Shown in pieces: positions 7,766 to 16,472 of a stretch of DNA of 47,168 nucleotides. The translations under genes were made by a program, and so were the position numbers. This DNA is from Rhodobiaceae bacterium (GTDB lineage Bacteria > Pseudomonadota > Alphaproteobacteria > RS24), in NCBI GenBank assembly GCA_002721725.1, contig PBLK01000008.1:205618-252785 (forward strand). The letters run 5' to 3'. The notes under the pieces are model-generated. The model made no database searches. It saw only the letters and a program-made list of their open reading frames with translations, and was not told the origin of the DNA. Each line of letters opens with the position of its first letter. Position 1 is the first letter of the stretch.

Positions 7766-8431
7766 ATGTCCTTTGCTCCTGAAACGATTAATGAGTTGCC
7801 GCAAATCGTGCCGGTGTTTCCGCTTGAGGGCGTTCTGCTCTTGCCGCGAGGGCACCTGCCCCTGAATATCTTCGAGCCTCGTTATTTGCAAATGTTTGAA
7901 GATGCATTGGCCAAGGGGCGCCTTCTAGGCGTGGTTCAACCCTATGGCGATGAGGACGGGGCCGAGGGTTTGCAAAAAGTCGGCTGCCTGGGTCGCGTAT
8001 CATCGTTCAGCGAAACTGATGACGGTCGCATGATCGTTTCCCTGACGGGTGTGGCTCGTTTTACCGTTGCAGAAGAACTGAATGTGTTAACTCCCTACCG
8101 ACAAATTCGCCCTGATTACCGGCCTTTCGAAAGCGATTTGATCGCGGATGTCGGAAGTATAGATGTTAACCGTAATGGCGTACTTGATGTGCTAAGGCGC
8201 TATCTTGATGCCAATGGCATGGAGGCCGATTGGTCCGCTATTGAAAGTTCGAATAATGAAGCTTTGGTCAATTCGCTGTGCATTATTAGCCCCTATGGGC
8301 CGCAGGAGAAACAGGCTATGCTCGAGGCTGTTACACTAGCTGAGCGGGCGGAAATTCTCATTGCACTGACCGAGATGGTGCTAGCGCAATTGGCGCAATC
8401 CGGCGGTGCCAATGATAATGCGGTGCAGTAA
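7766..8431 (+). CDS. Lon substrate-binding (LAN/PUA-like) domain protein, no protease domain
   Basis: A 221-residue protein consisting only of the N-terminal substrate-recognition domain of Lon (COG2802 type). Markers are '[20 protein letters not shown]' followed by '[15 protein letters not shown]', 'LGVVQPYG', '[20 protein letters not shown]' and 'LTGVARFTV'. There is no ATPase or serine-lysine protease part. The role of these stand-alone domains is not established. It starts 14 bp after cnoX and ends 8 bp before the Trm112-like gene, an arrangement common in alphaproteobacteria that suggests a shared protein-quality function (inference). Confidence 0.92.
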   Translation: MSFAPETINELPQIVPVFPLEGVLLLPRGHLPLNIFEPRYLQMFEDALAKGRLLGVVQPYGDEDGAEGLQKVGCLGRVSSFSETDDGRMIVSLTGVARFTVAEELNVLTPYRQIRPDYRPFESDLIADVGSIDVNRNGVLDVLRRYLDANGMEADWSAIESSNNEALVNSLCIISPYGPQEKQAMLEAVTLAERAEILIALTEMVLAQLAQSGGANDNAVQ

Positions 8432-8439
8432 GGAGCCTC

Positions 8440-8625
8440 ATGGGCAACATAAAAAAACTCGATCCTGCGCTGCTGGAACTTTTGGTCTGTCCGGTTAGCC
8501 ACGGGCCATTATCTTATGATGAAAAAGCTGGTGAACTAATTTCCAAAGAGGCCGGCCTTGCGTTTCCGGTGCGCGACGGCATCCCAATTATGCTGGCCGA
8601 AGAGGCGCGCAAGCTATCCGAGTAG
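8440..8625 (+). CDS. Trm112-like small protein (UPF0434/YcaR)
   Basis: A 61-residue protein with the UPF0434 pattern: '[20 protein letters not shown]' then '[20 protein letters not shown]'. Eukaryotic Trm112 binds zinc and activates methyltransferases. The bacterial short form here keeps only one Cys of the zinc site, as many UPF0434 members do, so metal binding is doubtful. A good ribosome binding site (aaggagc) overlaps the end of the Lon-like gene. It is last in the three-gene run and convergent with the UbiH-type gene (2-bp gap). Confidence 0.92.
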   Translation: MGNIKKLDPALLELLVCPVSHGPLSYDEKAGELISKEAGLAFPVRDGIPIMLAEEARKLSE

Positions 8626-8627
8626 GC

Positions 8628-9932
8628 TCAATCAAAAACGGATTTCCCAAAACCATGCCCGCGCATTAGTCTCGGCAAATCATCATTGCTAATCCCCCCG
8701 TTGGCCTGTGCCAGAAATCTCTTATAGAGGATATTTCCGGCTCTTTTTCTTGCTATTATTCCCGCGATAGCTAGTCCCAAGCGCGCCATAGGGCGGGTAA
8801 GTGTTTTGGCTTGGCCTGAAAATATTTCGGCCAGCATATGTGTGGTCGCGGCCATCACGCCGCCATCGGCGCGGCGCAGCATTCGATAGCTGTCGAGCGC
8901 GCCTGGTGCGTCGAAAGCCAAACCCAATCGGCGCGCCTCATAGAGCGCTTCGGCCAGCTGTGCTCCATCGCGCAAGGCTAAGTTAAAGCCCTGACCGGCC
9001 AGCGGGTGGATGATGTGCGCCGCCTCTCCGAGCAGGCATAATTTTTCATCGACATACGTTTCGGCCAATGCAAGCGTTAAGGGTTGCACGCCACGCGAGG
9101 TCATTGGCCGCAGCGCCCCGGCTTGTCCGCCGGTTGCTCTGGCCAGTTCGTAAACAAATAGCGCCGGTTCAATGGTGGCCAATGCGGTAGCGCGTTTATG
9201 CGGCAGGCTCCAAACCAAGGCGCGTTGATGCGCGTCCGGCAAGGGTAAAAGTGCAAGCGGACCGTCAGGGGTAAAAATCTGTATCGCTTGATTGCCGTGC
9301 GGCACTTCGCTTTCTAGCGCACATACCACCGCGCCAGCCTGATAATCATGCGTCAAAGGGCGGCGGCTTGAATCGCGCCGCCAGCTTCCGGGGCGGCGCT
9401 CGCAGTCAACCAATAGAGCAAGCTGCCGCGTTGTACCATCGCTAAAATGGGCCCGCCCGCTGCTTTTGTTGAAGGCGGTCAGTGGTGGAGTGGGGCTTAT
9501 TTGGTTTTTTGCCAGCGCATCATCACAGGCGCTTTTAACGGCGCGGGCCAAAATAGGGCGCGCAACAATATATGCCAAAACCGAAAGCGTTTTGGCATTG
9601 CTGTCTTTCGCTGGCGCGGGCGCAGTATTGCCGAAATTTAGCCCTAGTTTAGCTGCATAGGCCGCCTCGTTCCCAAATACCGCCATATCGCATATCGGCG
9701 AGCTAGGACCATCAAGCCTCTCCCAAATGCCCAAAGTTTCGAGCATGGTCTTGGCGGCCGGGCTCAAGGCCAAGACGCTTTGCCAATCCTCTGCTGCTGC
9801 GTCAGGGGCTTCCAATGGCGATTGGTCACCCAGCATGACTGGCAAGCGCGCTTGCGCCAATGCCAAGGCGGCGACCCGGGCGGCGGTGTTGCCGCCATGA
9901 ATCAAAATGCCGTTTTTTTTAGTTTCGTTCAT
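8628..9932 (-). CDS. UbiH/Coq6-family FAD-dependent hydroxylase (ubiquinone-type)
   Basis: The ATG at 9932 gives 434 residues. The second FAD motif is strong: 'LLGEAAHIIHPLAGQGFNLA' followed by 'LRDGAQLAEAL', the hallmark of the UbiH/UbiF/Coq6 class, which hydroxylates the ubiquinone ring. The usual N-terminal dinucleotide motif GxGxxG is degenerate here ('GILIHGGNTAARVAALAL'): the first Gly is His and the last is Ala. The middle is also poorly conserved. It is therefore either a divergent ubiquinone hydroxylase or a relative with altered cofactor binding. The frame continues upstream to 10109, but that part looks non-coding and no start there is better supported. AAAGGAG lies about 15 bases before the ATG. 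Confidence 0.8.
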   Translation of the reverse strand: MNETKKNGILIHGGNTAARVAALALAQARLPVMLGDQSPLEAPDAAAEDWQSVLALSPAAKTMLETLGIWERLDGPSSPICDMAVFGNEAAYAAKLGLNFGNTAPAPAKDSNAKTLSVLAYIVARPILARAVKSACDDALAKNQISPTPPLTAFNKSSGRAHFSDGTTRQLALLVDCERRPGSWRRDSSRRPLTHDYQAGAVVCALESEVPHGNQAIQIFTPDGPLALLPLPDAHQRALVWSLPHKRATALATIEPALFVYELARATGGQAGALRPMTSRGVQPLTLALAETYVDEKLCLLGEAAHIIHPLAGQGFNLALRDGAQLAEALYEARRLGLAFDAPGALDSYRMLRRADGGVMAATTHMLAEIFSGQAKTLTRPMARLGLAIAGIIARKRAGNILYKRFLAQANGGISNDDLPRLMRGHGFGKSVFD

Positions 9933-10120
9933 GCTGTGACTGCAGGACTCCTTTGCTCTTGCATTCCGTTCGCGTGCTCTTTCTTTGCCATACCGCGTCA
10001 CTTTCGGCCGCAGGCTTGACCCGCGCAACCTGCCGCAAAATGAGAGGCGCGTCCAGCCCCAAACGCGGCAGCGCCGATCCGCGGCCAAAGACGCACAATT
10101 ATTAATCAAGACATGGCGCT
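9933..10120. other. Intergenic region between the UbiH-type gene and amtB
   Basis: The roughly 300 bases from 9933 to 10233 hold no convincing gene. The half next to the UbiH-type start is GC-rich with no pattern I can interpret. The half next to amtB is AT-richer and carries the palindrome and the sigma-54 promoter listed separately. Confidence 0.5.
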
Positions 10121-10139
10121 CTGCTTAATATTTAAGCAG
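10121..10139. promoter_or_regulatory. Perfect palindrome upstream of the amtB promoter, possible activator site
   Basis: CTGCTTAA and TTAAGCAG form a perfect 8-bp inverted repeat with a 3-base centre. Its centre lies about 84 bases before the start expected from the sigma-54 promoter, a usual distance for an enhancer-binding protein. It does not match the classic NtrC site (TGCACC/GGTGCA). A run of six T follows, so a weak hairpin terminator is the alternative reading, although no plus-strand gene ends nearby. Confidence 0.4.
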
Positions 10140-10187
10140 TTTTTTAAGGTTGTGGGATGTACGAGAGAGTTGGCGGGCCTGGCAGTT

Positions 10188-10203
10188 TGGCACGAAACTT
10201 GCA
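10188..10203 (+). promoter_or_regulatory. Sigma-54 promoter of amtB
   Basis: TGGCACG-AAAC-TTGCA matches the RpoN consensus TGGCACG-N4-TTGCW without a mismatch, including the invariant GG and GC doublets at the proper 10-base offset. Transcription would start near 10214, leaving about 20 bases to the amtB ATG with its ribosome binding site (ctggggg, 10222-10228). Ammonium transporters are classic targets of sigma-54 and NtrC under nitrogen limitation. Confidence 0.88.
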
Positions 10204-10233
10204 TAAACCTAAGGATTTACTCTGGGGGTATCA

Positions 10234-11451
10234 ATGGAAAACAGTACAATAGGCGGGGACGTCTTTTTTATTCTTATGGGCGCCATTTTGGTGTTCGCCA
10301 TGCATGCTGGCTTTGCTTTTCTGGAAGTGGGCACGGTGCGCAAGAAAAACCAAGTCAATGCTATGGTAAAAATTCTTTCCGATTTCGGTATGTCGACGTT
10401 GGCCTATTTCTTTATCGGCTATTCGGTCGCCTATGGCGTCGACTTTTTGTCCTCTGCCGCCACTATTAGTGGCGATGGCAGCGACGAAGCTTATGGCCCG
10501 CAAGGCCTGTCGCTGATTAAATTCTTCTTTTTGCTGACCTTTGCGGCGGCCATTCCGGCGATTATCTCGGGTGGAATTGCCGAGCGGGCTAAATTCGGGA
10601 CGCAGCTTTTGGCTTCGGGAGTCATTGTAGCTTTGGTCTACCCGTTTTTTGAAGGCATGATTTGGAACGGTAATTACGGCTTCCAAGCTTGGCTCGAAGC
10701 CAGCTTCGGGGCCAGCTTCCATGACTTTGCGGGTTCCGTTGTGGTGCATGGGGTTGGCGGCTGGATTGCCTTCTCGGCGGTCATTCTTTTGGGCGCGCGG
10801 CTTGGCCGTTATGGCCCCAAAGGCAGCGCCTTTCCGCCCAGCTCTATCCCCTGGTTAGCGCTCGGTAGTTGGCTTTTGTGCATTGGCTGGTTCGGTTTTA
10901 ACGTGGTAAGCGCGCAATCGCTGGAGGGTGTGTCCGGTCTCGTGGCGGTCAACTCTCTCATGGCAATGGTTGGCGGCATTTTGGCGGCTTTATTTGTCGG
11001 CAAAAACGATCCGGGCTTTGTCCATAATGGCGCCTTGGCCGGACTGGTGGCTGTTTGCGCCGGCTCCGATGTAATGCACCCGGGCGGCTCATTGGTTACC
11101 GGCGCGATTGCAGGCGTGCTATTTGTTAAAATGTTTGTCTATTGCCAGGAAAAACTGCACATAGATGACGTATTGGGTGTCTGGCCGCTGCATGGTCTGG
11201 CCGGCGCTTGGGGCGGCATTGCTTGTGGCATTTTCGGCATGGAAGCGCTCGGCGGCCTTGGCGGCGTCAGTCTGATGTCACAAATTATTGGCACTTTTGT
11301 TGGCTGCGGTTTCGCGGCTATTGCCGGTGCCCTTGTCTATGGCGCGCTGAAGCAAACTTTGGGCATTCGTTTGAGTGAGGAAGAAGAGCAGCAAGGTGCT
11401 GACCTATCCATCCACAAAATCGCAGCAAATCCAGAAACAGGTATCGGCTAG
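10234..11451 (+). CDS. amtB: Ammonium transporter (Amt/MEP/Rh family)
   Basis: A 405-residue, multi-pass inner-membrane protein. It begins 'FFILMGAILVFAMHAGFAFL', directly at the first transport helix without a cleaved leader. The pore His pair is present: His172 in 'SVVVHGVGG' and His320 in 'VWPLHGLAGAWGG', along with the family motif 'DFAGSVVVHGVGGWIAF'. The cytoplasmic tail is short and acidic ('LSEEEEQQGAD'). Amt proteins carry ammonium into the cell and are usually gated by a PII protein encoded next door. No glnK lies beside this gene. Control by the sigma-54 promoter predicts induction at low nitrogen. A strong terminator follows. Confidence 0.96.
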   Translation: MENSTIGGDVFFILMGAILVFAMHAGFAFLEVGTVRKKNQVNAMVKILSDFGMSTLAYFFIGYSVAYGVDFLSSAATISGDGSDEAYGPQGLSLIKFFFLLTFAAAIPAIISGGIAERAKFGTQLLASGVIVALVYPFFEGMIWNGNYGFQAWLEASFGASFHDFAGSVVVHGVGGWIAFSAVILLGARLGRYGPKGSAFPPSSIPWLALGSWLLCIGWFGFNVVSAQSLEGVSGLVAVNSLMAMVGGILAALFVGKNDPGFVHNGALAGLVAVCAGSDVMHPGGSLVTGAIAGVLFVKMFVYCQEKLHIDDVLGVWPLHGLAGAWGGIACGIFGMEALGGLGGVSLMSQIIGTFVGCGFAAIAGALVYGALKQTLGIRLSEEEEQQGADLSIHKIAANPETGIG

Positions 11452-11476
11452 TCCTTCACAATCCGAACCTCGCGTC

Positions 11477-11507
11477 GCGCCGCTTTAGCCTTTGCTAAAA
11501 GCGGCGC
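11477..11507 (+). repeat. GC-rich hairpin after amtB
   Basis: GCGCCGCTTTAGC pairs with GCTAAAAGCGGCGC (one bulged base) around a CTTT loop, starting 25 bases after the amtB stop. There is no U-tract, so it may stabilise the mRNA 3' end or act as a processing site rather than terminate transcription. Confidence 0.5.
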
Positions 11508-11542
11508 GGCTGAGCTAGTCTGCTACAGGCTGATTCGTGAAC

Positions 11543-11580
11543 GACCCGAGCGGGCCCATCGGCTACGCTCGGGTCTTTCG
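11543..11580 (+). terminator. Intrinsic terminator of amtB
   Basis: GACCCGAGCG (11543-11552) and CGCTCGGGTC (11566-11575) form a perfect 10-bp stem with a 13-base loop, followed directly by TTTCGTTT. This separates the nitrogen-regulated amtB unit from dapC, whose ATG is only 19 bases downstream, so dapC must be driven from a promoter inside this region or by read-through. Confidence 0.8.
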
Positions 11581-11593
11581 TTTGGAGACCGAT

Positions 11594-12799
11594 ATGCAAA
11601 AAAGGGTTTTTGACACCCTGCCCGCTTCGCCCTTTGCGCGCCTGCGCGCCCTGTTGGATGGTGTAACGCCGCGCCTCGCGCCGACCTCTCTGGCCTTAGG
11701 CGAGCCGCAGCATGCGCCGCCCGCTCTGGCGTTGCAACCATTGAAAGAAAAGCTCAATGATTATGGTCGCTATCCGCCAATTGGCGGCACACCAGATTGG
11801 AAAGCGGCGGTGCGCTCTTGGCTTTTGCGCCGTTTTGAGGTGGAGGACGTGCTGGCCGAGGACGTGCAAATTTTACCGCTCAATGGCACGCGCGAAGGGC
11901 TGTTTCTGGCCGCGCAAATCGCGCCGCAAAAGGCGAATGGCCTTATGGCCATGCCTGATCCGTTTTATCAAATTTACGCCAGCGCCGCAGTGGCAGCGGG
12001 GGCGCAGCCGCATTATCTCGCGGCGACCCAAGAAAACGGTTTTGTGCCTGCGCTTGAAGATATAAGCGCGGATGTTTTGAACCGCTTGCGCGCGCTTTAT
12101 TTGTGCAATCCGGCCAATCCACAAGGGGCGGTGGCCGATAAGGCTTATCTCGAGAAGGCGCTTGAACTGGCGCAGCATTATGGCTTCATCTTGATGGTCG
12201 ATGAATGTTATGCCGAAATCTATGACCCTGACGGCGCGCCGCCGCCATCGATTTTACAAATCATGCAGGATAAAAACCTCGCCGATGCGCCGGTGCTGGC
12301 TTTCCACTCTTTGTCCAAGCGCTCCAATTTGCCGGGGCTGAGAAGCGGTTTTGTTGCCGGCGGTATAAGCGCCATGTGCGCGCTTTCTGATCTGCGCCAA
12401 ATTGCCGGACCGCAATGCCCGCTGCCGGCGCAAGCCGCCGCCGCTTTGGCGTGGGATGATGACGCGCATGTTGCCGACAACCGCCGCCTCTATGCCGAAA
12501 AATTTGACCTTGCCGAGACCGTATTTGCCGATGCCTATGATTTCCAGCGCCCGGCCGCCGGTTTTTTTCTTTGGCTCAATGTCGGCCATGGCGAAGCGGC
12601 AGCATTGCATTTATGGCGCGAACAGGGAGTGCGGGTCTTGCCCGGCGCGTATCTTGCTGCCGATGAACATGCGGCCCATGCCGCGCCCTATATTCGTATC
12701 GCCTTGGTCGCCAATATGACGGTCATGCAAGCGGCATTACAAAACCTCAAAACCGGCCTTGATGATTTTTCCAGCGCCCGCAAAGGACCAGCGGCATGA
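11594..12799 (+). CDS. dapC: PLP aminotransferase, probable succinyldiaminopimelate aminotransferase
   Basis: A 401-residue fold-type I aminotransferase. The PLP lysine is Lys242 in '[17 protein letters not shown]'. Other class markers are '[15 protein letters not shown]', the Asn in '[13 protein letters not shown]', '[12 protein letters not shown]' (Asp and Tyr for the cofactor) and the substrate Arg in 'PYIRIALV'. The subgroup with '[12 protein letters not shown]' is usually annotated DapC, which makes N-succinyl-LL-diaminopimelate for lysine and peptidoglycan; the exact substrate is inferred. The ATG at 11594 has ggag six bases upstream; the longer frame would run through the amtB terminator. 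Its stop overlaps the ftsK start (ATGA). Confidence 0.85.
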   Translation: MQKRVFDTLPASPFARLRALLDGVTPRLAPTSLALGEPQHAPPALALQPLKEKLNDYGRYPPIGGTPDWKAAVRSWLLRRFEVEDVLAEDVQILPLNGTREGLFLAAQIAPQKANGLMAMPDPFYQIYASAAVAAGAQPHYLAATQENGFVPALEDISADVLNRLRALYLCNPANPQGAVADKAYLEKALELAQHYGFILMVDECYAEIYDPDGAPPPSILQIMQDKNLADAPVLAFHSLSKRSNLPGLRSGFVAGGISAMCALSDLRQIAGPQCPLPAQAAAALAWDDDAHVADNRRLYAEKFDLAETVFADAYDFQRPAAGFFLWLNVGHGEAAALHLWREQGVRVLPGAYLAADEHAAHAAPYIRIALVANMTVMQAALQNLKTGLDDFSSARKGPAA

Positions 12800-15144
12800 A
12801 GATGCAGGATATTATGCCGCGCTTACGCGCTTTGGGTGTCTATCTCTGGTTGCGCTTATCTGCCGCCATCAGCCTGCTCCTGGTGTTCGCTTTGGCGCTG
12901 GCCGTGCTCAGCTATGCGCCGCAAGACAGCAGCCTTAACAGCAGCGGTGGAGCGGAAGTCGGTAATTGGCTGGGCATGCCCGGGGCGATTGCTGCTGATA
13001 TGGTGCTTCAACTTTTCGGTCTTGCCGTTTGGTTTATGCTGTTGCCGCTCGGCGCGCGTGCCGCACGGCAATTGACCGGCAGTGTTTTGAGCCACCCCAA
13101 TTGGCGCTTTCTCGCCGCCATTATTGCACCGCTGCTTATGGCGCTGGCGCTCGCTTTGGGCGGACGCCAAGTTGACCCGCTGGCACCGATACCCGGCGGC
13201 GCACTGGGCGACTTGCTGGCCGATGGGGTTGAAACGGCATTGGCGGCCTTTTCATTGTTTATGTCACCCCAGGTTGAGTTGACCGCTGCTTATGGTTTGG
13301 GCGGCTTAGCAGTCTTGGCTGCCTTGTTCGGCAGCGGCTTGTTGCGCTTATCGGGGCAAGCGGCATGGCGCCTTTTGCGCGGAGCTCGGCATTTGCGACA
13401 AGGGCCGCGCGCCTATACGGCCGTGCGCGGCATGATCGCGGTGCTCCACCCGGGCGCGCTCAAAAACAGGCTGCTCTTGCGTACAACCCAACAGGGCGAT
13501 GCATCTGCCGCATTTGAGGTGGGCGATGATATTGATGTGGGCTTCATCGATAATGACGCATCAAGCGCCAGCCAAGTGCATGTGGCCGATAAAAGGCCGG
13601 CCCCGAAAACAGGTCGCCGCGCGGCGCGCGAAGCCCAAACCAAGCTCGCCTTTGACAAATCAACATATGAATTGCCGCCCTTGCGGCTTTTGACTGAGCA
13701 TAAAAAACCGCGCCAGACGAGCAATCTCAGCAAAGACGCGCTGGAGGCCAATGCACGCATGTTGGAAGCCGTCTTGGCCGATTTCGGCATTAAGGGTACA
13801 ATCGGGCAAGTGCGCCCGGGGCCGGTGGTGACACTTTATGAATTGGAGCCGGCGGCCGGTGTGCGCTCGTCGCGCGTGGTCGGTTTGGCCGATGATATTG
13901 CGCGCTCTATGAGCGCTGTCTCAGCGCGCGTTGCGCCGGTGCCGGGCTCCAATGTCATCGGCATTGAGCTGCCCAATCAGACGCGCGAATTGGTTTCTTT
14001 GCGCGAACTTTTATCATCCAGCGATTTTGAAAGCGGCAAGTCAAAATTGACAATGGCGCTGGGTAAAGATATCGGCGGCGCGCCGGTCATGTCCGACCTT
14101 GTCAAAATGCCCCATTTGCTGGTAGCCGGCACGACCGGTTCGGGAAAATCGGTCGGCATCAACACGATGATATTGTCTTTGCTCTATCGTCTGACCCCCG
14201 ACCAGTGCCGGCTTATTCTGGTTGACCCGAAAATGCTCGAATTATCGGTCTACGATGATATTCCGCATTTGCTCGCGCCGGTGGTTACTGAGCCGAAAAA
14301 AGCCGTGGTTGCGCTGAAATGGGTGGTGCAGGAAATGGAAAACCGCTACCGCAAAATGGCCAAAATCGGCGTGCGTAATATTGACGGCTTTAATGAGCGC
14401 ATGCGCGACGCTCAAAGCACCGGCGAAACCTTGTCGCGCCGCGTGCAAACCGGCTTTGACCCGGAAAGCGGCGAGGCGATTTACGAAGATGAGATAATCG
14501 AAACGGAAATTTTACCCTTTATTGTTGTGGTGATCGACGAAATGGCCGATTTGATGATGGTGGCGGGGAAAGAAATTGAAGCCGCCGTGCAGCGCTTGGC
14601 ACAAATGGCGCGCGCTGCCGGCGTGCACCTTATTACGGCGACGCAGCGCCCGTCGGTCGATGTCATTACCGGCACCATTAAGGCCAATTTCCCGAGCCGC
14701 ATTTCCTTTCAAGTGACGTCAAAAATTGATAGCCGCACGGTTTTGGGCGAGCAGGGGGCAGAGCAATTATTGGGCCAGGGTGACATGCTTTATATGGGCG
14801 GCGGCGGGCGCGTGCAACGTGTGCACGGGCCGTTTGTCTCCGATGAAGAAGTCGAAAAAGTCGTCAGCTTTTTAAAAAAACAAGGAGTGCCGGAATATAT
14901 TGAGCAAGTGACGCAAGAGCCTGAAGAAGCGCCCGATATGGAAGTCTCGAGCGGAGACGATCTTTATGACCAAGCGGTCGCCATTGTGACGCGCGACGGG
15001 CGCGCTTCGACCAGCTATGTGCAAAGGCGGCTTTCCATCGGCTATAATCGTGCCGCCCGCCTGATCGAACAAATGGAAGAACAGGGCGTCATCTCACCGC
15101 CCAATCATGCCGGCAAGCGCGAAATTTTGGCGGGGAAACATTAA
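12796..15144 (+). CDS. ftsK: FtsK/SpoIIIE DNA translocase
   Basis: A 782-residue protein. The N-terminal 200 residues hold four hydrophobic helices that anchor it at the division septum. A linker (about 210-310) leads to the motor domain, with Walker A 'GTTGSGKS' at residues 445-452 and Walker B '[12 protein letters not shown]' with Asp581/Glu582. The C-terminal winged-helix gamma domain ('[20 protein letters not shown]' then '[15 protein letters not shown]') reads KOPS sites and activates XerCD at dif. The linker is short compared with the E. coli protein, as is usual outside enterobacteria. It starts inside the dapC stop codon and shares one base with the lolA-like start, indicating translational coupling. 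Confidence 0.97.
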   Translation: MKMQDIMPRLRALGVYLWLRLSAAISLLLVFALALAVLSYAPQDSSLNSSGGAEVGNWLGMPGAIAADMVLQLFGLAVWFMLLPLGARAARQLTGSVLSHPNWRFLAAIIAPLLMALALALGGRQVDPLAPIPGGALGDLLADGVETALAAFSLFMSPQVELTAAYGLGGLAVLAALFGSGLLRLSGQAAWRLLRGARHLRQGPRAYTAVRGMIAVLHPGALKNRLLLRTTQQGDASAAFEVGDDIDVGFIDNDASSASQVHVADKRPAPKTGRRAAREAQTKLAFDKSTYELPPLRLLTEHKKPRQTSNLSKDALEANARMLEAVLADFGIKGTIGQVRPGPVVTLYELEPAAGVRSSRVVGLADDIARSMSAVSARVAPVPGSNVIGIELPNQTRELVSLRELLSSSDFESGKSKLTMALGKDIGGAPVMSDLVKMPHLLVAGTTGSGKSVGINTMILSLLYRLTPDQCRLILVDPKMLELSVYDDIPHLLAPVVTEPKKAVVALKWVVQEMENRYRKMAKIGVRNIDGFNERMRDAQSTGETLSRRVQTGFDPESGEAIYEDEIIETEILPFIVVVIDEMADLMMVAGKEIEAAVQRLAQMARAAGVHLITATQRPSVDVITGTIKANFPSRISFQVTSKIDSRTVLGEQGAEQLLGQGDMLYMGGGGRVQRVHGPFVSDEEVEKVVSFLKKQGVPEYIEQVTQEPEEAPDMEVSSGDDLYDQAVAIVTRDGRASTSYVQRRLSIGYNRAARLIEQMEEQGVISPPNHAGKREILAGKH

Positions 15145-15785
15145 TGATTGCGCAAAGACAAAATTTCAAAGCCCTGGCTTTGGCGGTGCTTTTCAGCGCT
15201 TTATTGGCCTCCCCCTTGGCGGCCGCTCCGCTTGGCGCGCAAGAAGGCATTTGGCTGGCGCGCATCAATCAAACGCTGAAAGCCATGCCGCCGATGAGTG
15301 GGCGCTTTGAGCAAAAACTGCCCAATGGCGGCCATGCGGCGGGCAGCTATGCAATCGATTGGCCGAGCCGATTGCGCTTTGCTTATGATGGCGGCGGCGG
15401 CATTGTCACGGTGAAGGGCAAATTCGTTGCCGTGCAAGAACAACCGGGCGGTGAGCCAAATTGGTTTCCCGTCGCGCTGACACCCTTATCGGTTTTACGC
15501 CAAGCCATCGCGCAGGGCATTGCGCCCGCTATGGTGACGGATTTCACCCTGCGTGAGGATAATTATTCCATCACCTTACAAGACCCGAGTGGTGAATTGC
15601 CGGGCACGGCGCAATTGTTTTTCACCCGCACAGGCGGCGCGCGCGACGGCGACAGGCTTTATGCTTGGCGGCTGACCGATGTACAAAATCTCGTGACCAT
15701 GGTGCGCTTGTCGGAAATCATCACCCATGACAAATTGGCGGCCAGCCATTTCGAGATTATCGAAATTGAAGAGGATGATTATTAA
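15144..15785 (+). CDS. lolA: LolA-like outer-membrane lipoprotein carrier
   Basis: A 213-residue periplasmic protein with a signal peptide (hydrophobic 'ALALAVLFSALLASPLAA'). The mature domain shows the LolA layout: an N-terminal helix 'INQTLKAMPPMSGRFEQKLP', then 'GSYAIDWPSRLRFAYDG' and later strands. LolA takes lipoproteins from the LolCDE complex to the outer membrane. It follows ftsK with a one-base TAATG overlap, and the ftsK-lolA order is widespread in proteobacteria. The C-terminal tail is acidic. Confidence 0.88.
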   Translation: MIAQRQNFKALALAVLFSALLASPLAAAPLGAQEGIWLARINQTLKAMPPMSGRFEQKLPNGGHAAGSYAIDWPSRLRFAYDGGGGIVTVKGKFVAVQEQPGGEPNWFPVALTPLSVLRQAIAQGIAPAMVTDFTLREDNYSITLQDPSGELPGTAQLFFTRTGGARDGDRLYAWRLTDVQNLVTMVRLSEIITHDKLAASHFEIIEIEEDDY

Positions 15786-15788
15786 GTC

Positions 15789-16448
15789 ATGCGTGAGCCC
15801 CCCCCAAATGGCGATGAGTGGCAGGCCAGCGCCGAAAGCCTATTGGCGCTGGAGGCGGAAATTCCGCTTTTATCGGCCTTGCGCGAATTTACCGAACGCG
15901 CCGCGCGCGCGCGTTGGTTTGCCGAATTGGGTGAGCCGATTGACGGCGAGACGGCGCGTTTGGCGCGCCTTTATTTGGACGCTCTGGGCTTCCCCGATGC
16001 CGAACCGCTGCCGGTTTTGAGCTGGGATGATGCGCTCGATGCCGCCGAAAGCGGCGATTTGAACAGTGAGGGCTGGGAGGCTGAAGAACAATTACGCGCC
16101 GCCCTAACCGATCGCGTACTGGCCGGCGTGTCAGAAGACGGGCTTGGCGTGATGCTGGCGCATTTATCGGCCGCCTTGGCAGAGCCCTTGGCGGAAATGG
16201 CCGATGAAGCGCTGATGATGGCCGATGAGCCGCCCGACGCCATTCGCGATTTGGCTGTCGGGGCGGCACAGCAGGCGGCTTTTGGCGGTGCTTTGGCGCT
16301 GGCGGCGGCGGCCCTTGAAATGGCCGAAACGGATGACCGGCAAGCCGGCGAAGAAGCGCTGGAGCACCCGCTTTTGCTACGTTACAGGCTTTTCGAACTG
16401 GGCCGCTGGCCATTGGCCTTAAGCGGGCGCAGCCTCAATTTATTCTAA
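15789..16448 (+). CDS. Uncharacterised acidic alpha-helical protein
   Basis: I do not recognise this 219-residue protein. It is strongly acidic and Ala/Leu-rich, predicted almost entirely helical, with no signal peptide, no membrane helix and no Cys. Repeating helices such as 'LRAALTDRVLAGVSEDGLGV' and 'MADEALMMADEPPDAIRDLA' suggest a helical-bundle or repeat scaffold. A short conserved-looking end 'HPLLLRYRLFELGRWPLALS' is the most distinctive part. It starts 3 bp after the lolA-like gene and is followed by xth after 24 bp, so it is part of the dapC-ftsK-lolA transcript. Codon usage matches its neighbours, and the frame is uninterrupted over 660 bases, which argues that it is real. Confidence 0.75.
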   Translation: MREPPPNGDEWQASAESLLALEAEIPLLSALREFTERAARARWFAELGEPIDGETARLARLYLDALGFPDAEPLPVLSWDDALDAAESGDLNSEGWEAEEQLRAALTDRVLAGVSEDGLGVMLAHLSAALAEPLAEMADEALMMADEPPDAIRDLAVGAAQQAAFGGALALAAAALEMAETDDRQAGEEALEHPLLLRYRLFELGRWPLALSGRSLNLF

Positions 16449-16472
16449 ATTTATCGAGCGGGAGAAGCGGTG

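Noticed and set aside
10121-10145. The palindrome and T-run before amtB read as a terminator
   Set aside because: No plus-strand gene ends nearby, the stem is AT-rich, and its distance from the sigma-54 promoter fits an activator site better. It was kept as a regulatory candidate at low confidence.
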